Notes: generated from the sequence alone by a model not told the origin. A stretch of DNA of 39,570 nucleotides from Udeniomyces pyricola (GCA_039545295.1 BCIK01000038.1:1-39570); one strand, 5' to 3'. Shown: positions 10,875-22,675, counted from the first letter of the stretch. Numbers and translations are program-made.

Positions 10875-13800
10875 TCAAGCCAGGATCGGCGCGCTAGCAG
10901 CAGCGCTGGCGTCTCTGACCTTGTCAACGGCGGTCTTCTTCCATCCCTCCTTCCATTTGACCCACTTGCCTTTTCCATCGGCCCAAATCTCAAGTGCCCG
11001 AAGAGAATCGTTGATTTTGTGATACCGCCAGAACGTGGCCAGCCAATCGCCCAGTAGCGAGAACGAGATACCCTCGGACAGGTACCGACGAGAAATAGCC
11101 AAGAGTTCCGACTCATAAATGCAGCGGGCACAGTAACGAGCGACGATCTGACGGGTGAAGATGATGGAAGGCGAAATGTCAGTTGACCACCAGTGGACGA
11201 CGGAACGAACCAACCAGGCGATTGAACGTACAAGGAAGACACGGGCCTGGATAACAAAAAAGCAAGAGAGGAACGTCCCGGCCTCATCAGGTTGTGGAAG
11301 CGAACACATAGTCATCAAGGCACTGTATAGCAAATCTCACCTGTCCATGAGTAGTATCAAGTGACTTGTCCAAGCTTCGGGTCAGATCGTTGAGCTTGAT
11401 GACAATAAGAATCCGCCTGGGTACGCTTCGGAGCATGCGGAAGATGTCGGCCAGCAAGCCTTCTCGTTCGACGACCTAATTCACGATTATCATGGGGGTA
11501 AAAAAGAACAGGATCAGCACGGTATCGTACACGCCAACATGTTGGCCAGCAGGGAAATGGACAAAGGGAACTCACCGCCAGACGCATGTGTTCCATCTCC
11601 GCCTCGGTCACAGCTTGCATCTGCATGACAGACGAAGCTTTCTGAGTCATGAGCGGCACTGAAGGGTCGGCGTGTTGAGCAGCGGTGTATTCTTCCGGAG
11701 CCGGCTCAGCAGCAGTAGCAGGCGAAGCTAGACCGACACGACCGGTAAGAGCTGATTCCAAGATGAGATACAGCTGGCGTTGACAGGAAAGGAAGACCCG
11801 ATTGAGTATGGGTAGTGAGATAGAGGGCAAAGCAAGGACAATCAAAGTAACCGACAGAAAGATGAACTTACATCCTCCCCGATGTTTCCTACCAACTTGG
11901 CATACCGCCGACGCTGAGCTTGAACCTCGGGAGTATTGGGTGAGATTAACGAGAGCCAGAGGCGTGCGTAGTTGACTATAGCAAGGCCGATGAATCATTG
12001 CAAAAAGCGAGGGACCGCGTGAGTCAGACGACAACATAACGATTGGTGCACTTCTGTAGAAGGAGAACCAACACTCACCTCGTAGCTCATCGTCAAGATC
12101 AAAGTACTGGCCTGAAAATAGAGGGATGACAGTGAGATCACGTAGACTTTGATGCGTTAGCGTAAGGATGAAGAACGAGTCAAACGGACCGTGATCAAGG
12201 AGGACAACTTCAAAGTTGTAGGGCGATCGACTGCCTGTGGTGGGCTTGGGACGAATCAGGACATTGCCTTGGTGAGGACTGAGAAAGAAGCGGAGACGAT
12301 TAGTCGATGACAACAAGGGCTCGACAGAGAGACAGGGATGATGTGTGGACGAACTCGGCATGAAAGAACCCGTTCAAGTAAACCTGCTGCGAAAAGATCT
12401 GGAGGGCTCAAAGTAAATTTGTTCAGTTGATGAGAGTATGCTCTGAGCAATAGGCGACAAGAAAGATGGCTTACCCTTGAAAGCTCTTTAGAGACAAGGT
12501 TGCGGTCGATGTTGTGCTTGTCAAGGTATGCGTGATTGTCTACTCGAGCTCCGTCAATGTCTGCAGGAGAAGCAATTTGTGAGCATTACTACTCGCTGAC
12601 AGAAAGGAAAAAGCAAGTGACGTACACTCCATAACAAGAATTCTCTTCTCCACCCACTTGACGTCGGGGACGTAAAGTGTACAGCTGGGAAACTTGGCAA
12701 AGTCCTGAGTTGTTCGAGCGGCGTTCTTGGCCTCGACACCTGTATAAGGAAAGATTATGAACAATCTTCAACTTTTCGTCTTGAGCAAAACCTTGCTCAT
12801 CACAGATGAAGTCAAACGTACGAAAGTCCATCTCGAGCGGCAGCGATTCATTCATCTCCGCCGCAAGCCAGCCAAACTCAAAGTCGGGAAACATTCTGTC
12901 TATCAGCTTGACCGCAAAGTTGACGGTCGCCATGCTTGAGAAACATTTCAAGATGGGTTGATCAGCAAACACGCAACGATCCCAAGGAGATCGATCAGCA
13001 GAGGAGACATCGCGGACGCTTACTCTACATGGGAGAATTCTTCAAGATCAGGATGCTGAAGCTTAACAGCCACCCTTTGGCCCGTCTCGCGGTCTGTAGC
13101 AAGATGAACTTGAGCAATCGAGGCGATTCCAATTGGCTTTGGATCCCAGTCCGAGACTAAGAGAAGGGGACCCAAAAGATGACATGAGTTAAAGAGCAGG
13201 TCAGTTTGTGTAAAAGCGTGAAGCTCATCGTCTATAGTGTGAGATAGGTACATACAATAGACCTCGCGTGATTTGCCCGTATCGGCAAGGATCATGTCAT
13301 CAATTTGAGAGAGGCTCGAGGCAGGACACCGATCTTGGAGAACCGACACTGCGGAGGAGAATGAGAGGACATATCATGGACGATGCACATCGGGTTTGGA
13401 CGCGTCAATGCCTTATTCTTGAGAAATACAGCGACCACCTAGTTTGAAAACTTACTCGTGCCCGACCACTCGGTGGGAAGGACGGCAACCGATGAAAGAT
13501 GCTGCCCAAGCTTGATATAGATGCCCCCCAGAGCCTCAAGCGCCCTCAGCATTCTCTCGGCACTTCTCTTGTGGCACGCCGAGTGCTCAGCCCTAATCTG
13601 CTCGATCGACCAATCCGACATGTCCTTCCTCCACGTGAGTTTGTAATCGATTGCGTCGTATATGACGGCGTACATGAGTCGGGAACATCGGATGATGGCT
13701 AGCCCAAAGTGACGAGCGGGCGGAAGGAGCTCGTACGAGGCCGTCGTGACGAGGAGAAAGAGGAGTACCGCGAGGGGAAGGCGAAGGTACCGTGGGAGAG

Positions 13801-14182
13801 GTTGGCGAAGGGGTTTGGGCAAACGAGCCTTCCGCCGCGTGATGAAATGACGAAAAGCAGAAGATGAAGAGGTCGCCGGCGAGCTTGGCGTAGACGTCGA
13901 CGAGGGGGAAGGAAGGGGGTCGGTCGGCACGGACGCGTATCGTCGTCGGGAAGATATGGCGAATGACGAAGCATCGAACGCCTGTAACTTGGCTGGATTC
14001 TCGGAGTGGAATGATGGGGATGGGGTTCTTACTGAGGCTGATGGTAATGGCAAGGTGGATGATGCCGGCCGGGGGAGCGACGCGATCCGACGGAGCAAAG
14101 CAGAGGCGGGGAGCGACCGGATGGAGGACGGGGAGGAGACGGAGGCCCTCGAGCGGGTTGGGTGAAGGCAGGTCCGGAGCAT
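10875..14182 (-). CDS. MCP2: Mitochondrial ABC1/UbiB atypical kinase, MCP2/ADCK1 type
   Basis: Predicted 746-aa ABC1-family atypical kinase. Yeast MCP2, the closest family type, is a mitochondrial membrane protein linked to lipid homeostasis. Exons (minus): 14182-13456, 13348-13256, 13156-13024, 12934-12822, 12739-12626, 12560-12475, 12398-12355, 12278-12190, 12111-12079, 11975-11872, 11773-11576, 11475-11341, 11246-10875. The N-terminus is rich in Arg and Ser (mitochondrial presequence), followed by one membrane helix at about residues 135-153. Family hallmarks appear in order: YIKLGQ, the Ala-containing nucleotide loop PIGIASIAQVH, VAVKLQ, a PLEMDF segment, FHADPHQGN, and LLDHG in place of DFG. 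A C-terminal region of about 250 residues follows the kinase core. The start is the first ATG before the presequence. Assignment to MCP2 rather than another ABC1 clade rests on LQDRCP, HQGN and DHG by eye. Confidence 0.93.
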
Positions 14183-15052
14183 GACGTGCTCGTCAGTTTA
14201 CGAGCAGGTTGCTCGAGAGAATTTTGGATACGGATGAGGACACGGATTGGCGAGCCAACGAAGGCGATGGGCTGCTAACGTAGAGCCGACAAGGACGATG
14301 ATGGTGGTGGTCGAATTGAATATTGACCTCAACTCACGCGAATCCGCGACGGTCGACGGTCAGGCCGGTCAGGTTGGGTCAGGAGGCCTCAGGTGATAGA
14401 TCAATCGATCAATCCTCGACTGATCATGATGACGTTTGGTCCAGCGTAATATGTTCAATGTACGTTCTCGTTCTATCTTGTGCGTCTCCCAACCATCGAC
14501 CACCCTCCTTTTATACGGCTCGTTCTGTATGGACTCCTTCTCTCTGCTCTTGAACTCTTTGGCGTCATCATCCACATATCATCATTCGATCGATTCGACC
14601 TTGCCGGGGCCGACCAACTCGGCCGGCGTGGTTGACGATCTTGACACGTCCGCCACGTCAACAGCTGTGCATATCGATATCCTGATGACATCCCTGTTTG
14701 AACAGCCGATTGCCCCTTTAATTACTAACCCCCTCAGTCTTGACCCTAGTTTCTGGAACGTCTCACTGACCGCACTTGGACACACACATATACCCTGGAT
14801 CAACATTCTCCTCCTTCACGATGCTCCTCTGGTCCTTTTGATGTCCTCGGCCGGCAGCTGTGCCTCCCTGCCCCTCGCGCCTCTGGATCTTTGTCATCAG
14901 GCGGTCTCCTTGTTCTCCTGGGTTTTCATGACCCTCCACTTTCGTGCCTCCTTGACTAGTACCACCATCACCATCCCTTTCTCCTCTCCTCTCCTCTTAA
15001 CCCTTCCACTTCCTACTCGTTCCCGATTCCGAATCCAGCGCATTCCAATCTC
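14183..15052. promoter_or_regulatory. Divergent upstream region between ABC1 kinase and MDR oxidoreductase
   Basis: This 870-bp gap lies between two genes transcribed away from each other. The last ~100 bp before the oxidoreductase start is pyrimidine-rich (around 14960-15050), as is common just upstream of fungal starts. A 216-codon open frame at 14436-15086 runs through it but overlaps the oxidoreductase start out of frame and has no recognisable motif, so I treat it as untranslated. Confidence 0.5.
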
Positions 15053-17103
15053 ATGTCTTCCCCGTCGACCCATTCCCACTGGGTGATCCCCGAACCCATC
15101 TCCACGGGATTCGACGCCCTCACCCTCGTCAAGGACGTGCCAATTCCCAAGCCAGGTCCGGGACAGGTCCTCATCCGCGTCAAAGCTGTCTCGCTCAACT
15201 ACCGGGATCTCGTCCTGGCCAAGCAAAAGTACTGGGGCGAGAAATCAAACGTGAGATTATTTGAGCCTTCTTCCTTGTTCCCATGATGCCCTTCAGGCCG
15301 ATGGCGTACCCCCAAAAGCTTGATCCACAAGAGCAATGGCTTTGCTGACTGTCTTCAAACGACTCTCACTTTGGATGTGCTGCAGTTGGTTCCCTGTAGT
15401 GATGGTGCAGGACAGATTGTCGAGCTGGGTGAAGGCGTCGAGGAATGGAAAGTCGGCGATCGCGTCATGGGTAAGCCTTACTGCGGCGATTTATCGCATA
15501 TCAACGATCGATGGATCATGATCTTCTAAGAAGAACCGTATATACTGACCATTCCAAACCTTGCTTCTATTGCGGTATGCATCGCTAGGTCAATTCGTCC
15601 AGACTCTGCTCTCGGGCCCTTTCGGTATGCTGCAAACTTCCACCAGTCTGAGAAAACCAGAGTTCAATTGAGCGCTTTGACATTGGCTGATTCGTACTTC
15701 TTTTTCATCGTCTATCGTTTGTTTCTCCCCCCTCTCTGTCTGATTTTGACTGGATCGTTCATTTTCGAAATTGTTTTGCCATAGACGAGGACAGGCACAT
15801 GCGCACCGCTCTCGGTGGTCAACTAGATGGCATGCTCACCGAGTATAAAAGTAAACCCACCCCGCTCATAGACAAAACACCCTTTTAATACTCCCCCATC
15901 TGCAGCTTACACGTGGATCGTCACTCGTTTTCCTCCACCAGTCCTGCCTGATTATGGCGTAGTGAAGATCCCAGCTCATCTTTCATACGAGGAAGCCGCC
16001 ACGCTTCCCTGTGCAGGACTCACGGCGTGGTAATTTGATCTCTCCCTACGTCTTGTTCCTTGCTTGTATCTCGAGTTCGAGACCTGACGACGCACGTGTT
16101 CGGCCAATGTCAGGAACGCTCTCTTTGGAGGTGAAGGCGTCAACCGACTCCTTCCTGGTCAGACCGTCGTTTGTCAGGGAACGGGTGGCGTGAGCGTATT
16201 TGCTGCACAAGTAAGAGCAACTTATCCTCGCCTAAAACCCCCTTTTCTTTCTTCAGCTCATATCTTTTTAATCCTGGTTGTATTACCATGTTTTTGGTTT
16301 TTTTTTTTTTTTTTTTTTTTCCTCCATCCACGATTTCAGCTAGCCCTTCTGGCTGGTGCCCGCGTCTTCATCACATCCCTCGTCCGATGCCAAACTCGCG
16401 CACATCCGAACCCTCCTTTCCCCCTTGACTCCTGTCCCCGATCGAGCGATCCACACATACAACTACAAATCCGATCCAGATTGGGATACCAAAGTCGTCG
16501 AGCTCACCAACGGTGTCGGAGCAGAGTGTATCGTCGAGGTCGGAGGTCCGGGGACGATCGAGAAGAGCTTTGGTGCCGTTAGGAGGGGAGGTTGGATTTC
16601 TACGTGAGTTCATCCGGGACATCTACGGTTGTCGAGGTCGGGGAGGGGGGAGGGGGGGGGGGTTGAATTGATATCAGATGTTGGATCATGCAGAGCTTGA
16701 GATTACTGACGACTTCTTCCCCTTGATGGTTAAAACCTTTTTAGGATCGGGTTTGTTGGCACCGGTCCGGAGACCGTCCAGCCAAACGTGGCGTTCCTAG
16801 GTCTGTTCCTTTTGACGTCACTCTGACTATTCCATCGCATCCTAAAAATTCTATCTCACTCACCTGTTCTCTCCCTTTCCATCTTGTCCCCATGATCCAG
16901 CCCTCACCAAAGGTGCTACGTTCCGCGGCCTCGTCGTCGGCTCTCGCAAGCAGTTCCAACAAATGTGCGAAGCCCTCGAGTTGACGTTGATGAAGCCCGT
17001 CGTCGATCCTGACCACGTCTACCCGTTCGATCAGGCGAAAGAAGCGTACGAAGCGTGTCAGGCGCAAAAAGTCGTGGGGAAATGCGTCATTCGCGTAGGT
17101 TAG
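15053..17103 (+). CDS. MDR-superfamily NAD(P)-dependent oxidoreductase, frame broken in exon 7
   Basis: Medium-chain dehydrogenase/reductase resembling quinone reductases and zinc-independent alcohol dehydrogenases. Exons: 15053-15250, 15386-15470, 15589-15624, 15785-15850, 15906-16029, 16114-16210, 16340-16603, 16745-16800, 16901-17103. Motifs in order: PGPGQVLIRVKAVSLNYRDL (GroES-like fold), PCSDGAGQIVELGEGV, YEEAATLPCAGLTAWNAL, VVCQGTGGVSVFAAQLALL (Rossmann loop), ECIVEVGGPGTIEKS and a C-terminal AYEACQAQKVVGKCVI. No GHE catalytic zinc site is seen. One base too many lies in the CCC run at 16377-16379: before it the frame reads LLAGARVFITS, and after it, in the next frame, SSDAKLAHIRTLL. 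Without that base the protein would be 375 aa; as written it stops at about 16582. A read or assembly error is more likely than a dead gene, because the downstream exons are well kept. Confidence 0.88.
16298..16320. repeat. Long poly-T run in an oxidoreductase intron
   Basis: An uninterrupted run of 23 T lies in the intron between exons 6 and 7 of the oxidoreductase, just before the acceptor at 16339. It acts as an extended polypyrimidine tract. Runs of this length are often miscalled in length. Confidence 0.8.
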
Positions 17104-17451
17104 GGTCCTACTATATATACACAACAGATGGTTGATTGTATATACTGGATGCATATCTATATATGTGATTTGTTTGTATGATCAGATCACTCCCTCAACG
17201 TATGCATCCCTTTCCATGTACTGATTATTCTCTGACACGACGAGGACGACCCCTCTGGAGCATTGTGGTTGAACGGATACAAATCTCGGTGCCATGAATC
17301 GAAGAAAAGGACAAAATGAAAGAAAAAGAGGAAAACCCCGATAACACGTGCTACCTCATCCTCTTTCACCCCTTCTCTTCTCTACATGCTTCCCAAACCA
17401 CAACAAAGACGATCCGAGGCCATGTCTTTCTTTCTTCCTTCCTGGCTTCGT
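17104..17451. terminator. Convergent 3' region, oxidoreductase and cyclophilin
   Basis: About 350 bp between two stop codons of converging genes. It presumably contains both 3' untranslated regions and polyadenylation sites. An AT-rich stretch with TATATA-like elements lies at 17110-17170, directly after the oxidoreductase stop codon. No gene is seen. Confidence 0.4.
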
Positions 17452-17601
17452 CTAAGCAGACTCCTCACCGCACGACTCAACGATGATCTTACCGTTGGTC
17501 CTACCGCTGTTGGATCCGAGGGACTCAATCTTCTTGACAAGCTCTCGACCCTCCTCGACCTCTCCAAAGACGACGTGGGCGCCGTCCAAGTGAGGGGTAG
17601 G

Positions 17602-17637
<36 letters not shown>

Positions 17638-18749
17638 CTTGCCGGCGTTGGCCATGGAGAGAAGGAACCTGAGCCCACGACGACATGATACAAAGAGAAA
17701 AAGGGTGAAAAAAAAGGGAAAGGAGGGGGTTAGACTCTGTCGACGCACGCACGCTCGACTCATCCTATAAAACTCTACAGTCAAACATAACCAGAGCTTA
17801 CGGCTTGGAGTGCTTGATAGCAAAGTTCTCGTCAGCAAACTTCTCGCCGTAGATCTTTGAAGGAGAAAGAAAGGTAACAAAAAGAAGAGAAACAAAAGGA
17901 GTAGAGACAACGGACACGTCAGTATCGAGGAAGGAGGCAAGCGGGTGGACAGCCAGATCAGGAGGTAGCTATGTCCTTGCGAGCTCATCGATTTACTCAC
18001 AGACTTGCCACCAGTACCGTTCTGTCGGGTGAAGTCACCGCCCTGAAGCATGAAGTTAGGGATGACTCGGTGGAAAGGCGATCCGGCGTAGCCGAAACTA
18101 CCAACATAAAGAATGACAACGTCAGCCCATGATTGTTTCCCCATGTAAATATCGATGGTGACGCATCCATCGAAAAGAAATAAAAATTGTCCGATACAGA
18201 AAGATATCCTCACCCGTTCGAGCCAGTGCAGAGCTGTCGGAAGTTCTCCGAGGTCTTGGGAACGACGTCGTCGTAGAGCTTGAAGCTGATCTTACCAGCG
18301 GGCGAGCCGTTGACTTTTTGATTTCGCAAGGAACATGGATGAAAGTGACAAGGTGAGCGGTAAAGTGACAGTGTGAGGGATGAGCGATTGGATCAGCTTT
18401 GGATGTGAGGGTGAGGAAGTGAAAGATGCAAAGAGATTGAGTGGACTGACTGGCAATGTTGAACTATGCGAAGCCAAGCAGCAAGCATCAAGCAAGGGAG
18501 ATTGGTGGATCGGCAAGAAATGAAAACGTCAGCGTTCCGACCAAGTGTCCAACTTGCGTTTTCTCGCGCCAGAAGTTTAACTCACGTAGACCTTGCTGCA
18601 AGTTTGCAAAGATAACAATGATAACAAGCGATATGAGTACGGATTAACACTGGGTACCAAAAAGAACCGACACTCGGAGCGGACGGTACGAACGACTTGG
18701 GGGCGGCCGAAGCAAAGGTTCGGACGGAGTTCTTGATGGCGGCAGACAT
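17452..18749 (-). CDS. Mitochondrial cyclophilin-type peptidyl-prolyl isomerase
   Basis: Predicted 193-aa proline cis-trans isomerase, probably in the mitochondrial matrix because it starts with a basic, Ser/Ala-rich presequence ([20 protein letters not shown]). Exons (minus): 18749-18658, 18595-18586, 18463-18451, 18313-18214, 18097-18001, 17854-17802, 17668-17452. Two are microexons of 10 and 13 nt, coding KVY and FNIA. Domain landmarks: [15 protein letters not shown] (catalytic Arg, Phe and Gln), [18 protein letters not shown] and [10 protein letters not shown]. The position of the cyclosporin-binding Trp of human CypA is His here (TPHLDG, codon 17590-17592), as in cyclophilin-40. The exon 1 donor (GTACCC at 18652-18657) is the weakest junction; it was chosen because it gives the phase needed for KVY. 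Confidence 0.93.
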
Positions 18750-19093
18750 TCTGTGGAAGAGTGAGTGCAGGTAGGAGGATGAGTTTGTGAACGGGTGAGA
18801 ATGTGAAGGATGGGAGAGAGACTTAAGAACAGAGGGGAGCGTACGTGATAGGGGAGATTGAACTAAGGGGTTGCTGTATAGGGATGGGAGGGAGGGAGGG
18901 AGGGATGTGTGATGGAAGTCGAATCGAACGTCAGCTGTCAGGCAGGTCCGCCACCAACAACTCGGCGAGAACCCAAGTTGGCCCAAACTCCAAAGCTCCA
19001 AGCTCCAAGCTCCAAGGAGGATCGAATGTCGTTGGAACTTGAACTCGATCGAATCTCCATCTCGAATTCATCCCACATCCACCCATCCTCACC
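18750..19093. promoter_or_regulatory. Bidirectional promoter, cyclophilin and peroxiredoxin
   Basis: Only 344 bp separate the start codons of two genes for mitochondrial stress proteins transcribed in opposite directions, so they must share promoter space. The region contains a G-rich tract at 18881-18904 and short tandem copies of a CTCCAAG-type unit at about 18988-19016. No TATA box is evident. Confidence 0.6.
18881..18904 (+). repeat. G-triplet tract, candidate G-quadruplex
   Basis: Six successive GGG triplets separated mostly by single A residues lie on the plus strand in the shared cyclophilin/peroxiredoxin promoter region. This fits the usual G3-N1 quadruplex pattern. Whether it folds or regulates is inference. 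Confidence 0.6.
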
Positions 19094-20997
19094 ATGTTCC
19101 GATCCTCTGCCGCTTCACTCCTCAGGTCTCTCCCTCGATCCGCACCCGCCGTTCGGGCCACGGCCATCCCCCGTGTCTCCCTCACCGCCAACCGCTCCTT
19201 TGCCGTCTCCGCCTCGCGCAAGATGGATCCCGCCGCGGGGTAAGCATTCCCCTGGCTACCCTGTCTCCCTTTCTCTACACCTGCCATCGCGAACCGTACC
19301 CGTACTTTGGTCTCCAGACTTGATCCCATTCTCATCACATCGATTCTCTCTTCTCCAATACAGTGACTTCAACGGTTACTTTGGCGGCGAGTCCGAGCCT
19401 GAGCACGACGAGTTCAGGGTCCCTGGCCGAGTCTTTGTCCAGGGTGTGAGTCTCCAAGATTCTAACCATGACGTTTTCGACGCATCTTTTTGCTATTTAT
19501 GATCGACAAGACAACATGTCTCTGGCTGACCAAAGTGATGTGTACTTCTTGATCGCTGCGGATATCATTACTCACCTCTACCCTGTTGATCGTCTTGCCC
19601 TCCCGACACGGACATGTCCTTCTGTCTCCTCTTCTCACCTTCGCGCTTCATCCTCAATTCAGCACGCCCCCAACTTCAAGGCGCCCATCGTCCAGAACGG
19701 AGAGTTCTCTGAGGCTAAGCTGACTGACTATCGTGGCAAGTGGCTCGTTCTGCTCTTCTACCCCATGGTACGTTTGTCTTTCCCGCGCATACATCCACTC
19801 TTTCTTCCCAGCCTGGTCAGATCCCTATCCGAATCCTCAACAGCTTGCTGACTGAGTGTGTGAGCTGATGATTCTTATTCGCTTTTTTTTGTTAATACAG
19901 GACTTCACGTGAGCTCTCAATGCTCTTGCTGCTTTTACCTCCTCTATGCCGAGTGATTTCGAACGACAGCTTGAATATTCGTTGATCTTTTTTTTCCTGT
20001 GCTTGATCCCGCAGCTTTGTCTGCCCGACCGAGATCCTTTCCTTCGACCGAGCACTCCCCAAGTTTAAGGAGCTCAACACCGAGGTCATCGTAAGTTGGG
20101 ACGCAATCGCTCATAGCCGTCTTTCCGTGCTTGTTTGCGTTGGCTGTAGGTGCTCGCTTCCGCTCTACCTAGTGAGACTGATGACTTATCTCACTTCGTT
20201 TATTCCTCGAATCATGCTAGGGTGTTTCTACCGACTCGGAGTACTCTCACTTGGCCTGGTCGAACCTTCCTCGAGCGGAGGGTGGTCTTGGCCCTAACCT
20301 CACGATTCCTCTGGTTCGTTCCTCCTTTCTTGATCTCTTCTACCTTATCTTCCCCTTCATCTTGTCCAACATCAGCTAGCTGATTTCGTGTTCTCTTCCT
20401 TCTTCCCTCTGGCTGAAACTTTCTCTAGATTTCGGACAAGAACCACGAGATGAGCAAGGACTTTGGCGTCCTCATCCCCGAGGCTGGTATCTCCCTTCGA
20501 GGCCTCTTCATCATCGACCCGACCGGCATTGTCCGGCAGATCACCATCAACGATCTTCCTGTTGGTCGATCGGTTGAGGAGACTATCCGACTCATCAAGG
20601 CTTTCCAGGTAAGTCTCCCAAGTTGTTGGTTCTCTGAGCTCCTTGATATACACCCAGTGAGATAGACTTCAGTAGAACCCTGGGCTTACCCTTGTCTTTG
20701 GTCGTTTTGTTCTCATCGATTCACTGAACCCGAACACACAGTTCACCGACGAGCACGGTGAGGTCTGCCCCGCTGATTGGTGAGTTCTTCTGTTTCCTCT
20801 GGAGCGCCCTTGAAAGCGACCTTGTTTCTTGCCCATCCCTCGATTAAACTCCGTTATTCTGACCCTTCGATTCTTCTCTTCGCTCTCAACACAATCCTAC
20901 CCTTTCCTTCTTGTACTACATCAGGTCGCCCGAGAACTCGGACACCATCAAGGCCGACCCGAAAGCTTCCAAGGAGTACTTTGCCAAGCAGAAGTAA
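19094..20997 (+). CDS. Mitochondrial typical 2-Cys peroxiredoxin
   Basis: Thioredoxin-dependent peroxidase of 266 aa that reduces H2O2 and organic peroxides. Exons: 19094-19239, 19364-19445, 19663-19767, 19901-19908, 20015-20090, 20221-20313, 20429-20608, 20742-20779, 20925-20997. The N-terminus ([20 protein letters not shown], then more Arg and Ser) is a mitochondrial presequence. The peroxidatic Cys lies in [10 protein letters not shown] and the resolving Cys in HGEVCPADW, both in the VCP context of typical 2-Cys enzymes. GGLGP and a C-terminal YF (KEYFAKQK) are the two motifs associated with sensitivity to over-oxidation. Exon 4 is only 8 nt and codes DF plus part of T just before the catalytic Cys. 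The ATG has a good context (ACCATG). It is divergent from the cyclophilin gene. Confidence 0.97.
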
Positions 20998-22675
20998 AGG
21001 GTTCCAGTCGAGCTATTAGTTCCGGGAAACGGAGGTTCTCGGTTTGAGAAGACGATGGGGAAGAGAATCTCATGATTAGGGCTGGATAGATAGAATGACT
21101 CTTCTTTGCCCTGTGTTTGTCCATTTTCTATCTCTGTGGAGGTACTCGCCTTGAGACTGAGGTGAGTGCATGCGTCAATACGTGTGAACAGTCGAAGCGA
21201 ATCACTTTACTGTATAACGAATGATATATGATGGGTATCACTAATTTCCTACATGCATGCATGCAGGGTTGCGTAACGCCGGTATTCTAGTCAGAACCAT
21301 TACCGACCCGGTTGGGTTTCGAATTGCTGGCGGTACTGCGCAAGAGCAAACTTGTAGCATGGTTAGTAGTCAGCTCAAACCTTCAAGGTTGAACGGCCCT
21401 TCGGAGCTTCGGCCCGCGTAGTACGAATGGATCGGAAGCATGCACTGCATACAAAGGGAAAGAGAGTCGACACGTCGACATTCGAGATCAACGAAAGATT
21501 AAAGAACTAGAGAGAGTCATCGACAAAGGAGGAGACGTACGTCGTACTACTACCACGGCTACGCGCAAGTACTGGCTGCAAGATATATATCGCGTTTACA
21601 TAAGAAGAGAACGTTTGCGCTATGCATGCACTACTTACTATGAAGCCATGATCGATCTGCGGGATGGTCGATTATGTACAACTCGATCGATACGTGAAGA
21701 TACGTATACGACGTACCCAAGAAAAGTGACTTTCGCGAGTCCTGTAACTGAACAGCGTCGCAGCATCGGTCGACGGTCGCGCGCAGACCGAGGTACCGAA
21801 GTGCTGAGCATGCCGAGGCCCAGGCCGCCGCGCGCCGAGGCCCGTGGTACTACGCGTCAGATCTCGAATCTCAGATCTCAGAAGCCCCGGCTCCTTTCGA
21901 TTTTAGATTTGTTCAGGGACGCAGCGAGCAAGAACGAGAGATCCACGAGACTCTCGCATGATGAGACTTTTCCTCGTGGTGCAGGATGAACCCCTCGATC
22001 GATAAACTTTGAGAAGAGGAAACGCGACATTGCGGGTGTGATGCTCGTTCTTACAAAACTGTACGCCTGCGCCGCGCATGTCGTCGGCACGTCGGCGTAT
22101 GCTCATATATAAGATGTGTGTAATAAGCAGCTGGAGATTATTTCCATACTCAATACAAGTGAATCCGAGGAAATCTCCGGAGATCCGAGCTCCGACGCGT
22201 GGAGAAGCGAAGCGTAAAATTGGCGGAGAGGACGTAATCTGGCCGAGTGGTCTTGGATAATCACGTGTCGATCGGGCGCGGACGGTTCCGAGAGGAACAG
22301 CAAGGAATCGCGAGCGATCCGGCTGCCGATACACGTTCCGATGGCTTCCGCGGCCGCTGGCTGCCATCGAGAGGAAACCATCCCAGATTCCCTCCTCCTT
22401 TCTCTATTCATTCCCCTTTACTACTAGAGGCAAAAACAACCTGGATATGGGATTCCGGTCGGCAAAGTCAGCAAGCAACCAAGTATAGTTCCGTCCTGGG
22501 CGCTCGGCGTGTTCTGCAGTCGTCGTTTCGTCTCCATTCCCTTCTACAACGCCCACAGTCACACCGACCTCACAACGTTTCACCATACATACATCCCACT
22601 CCCACATCACAAGTCCTTCTCACTCAGCGCTGATCCAGCTGCAGTATTCTCACATCAATCTCACGCAAGTGCATC
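20998..22675. other. Long intergenic stretch without a recognisable gene
   Basis: About 1.7 kb with only short open frames in all six frames. It contains a palindromic CATGCATGCATG-type run near 21254-21265 and many short TCGA/ATCGAT-like motifs around 21640-21700. I see no tRNA-like cloverleaf and no family motif. The last ~150 bp (about 22520-22670) is pyrimidine-rich and probably forms the leader of the next gene. Confidence 0.4.

Noticed and set aside
14436..15086. 216-codon frame in the divergent region
   Set aside because: It overlaps the oxidoreductase start out of frame, has no recognisable motif and has leader-like pyrimidine composition.
21265..21345. tRNA-like T-arm (GGGTTTCGAATTG)
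   Set aside because: Only a loop resemblance; no acceptor stem or anticodon arm can be drawn around it.
21615..21989. 124-codon frame in the long intergenic region
   Set aside because: No family motif, no splice context, and Arg-rich composition expected by chance.
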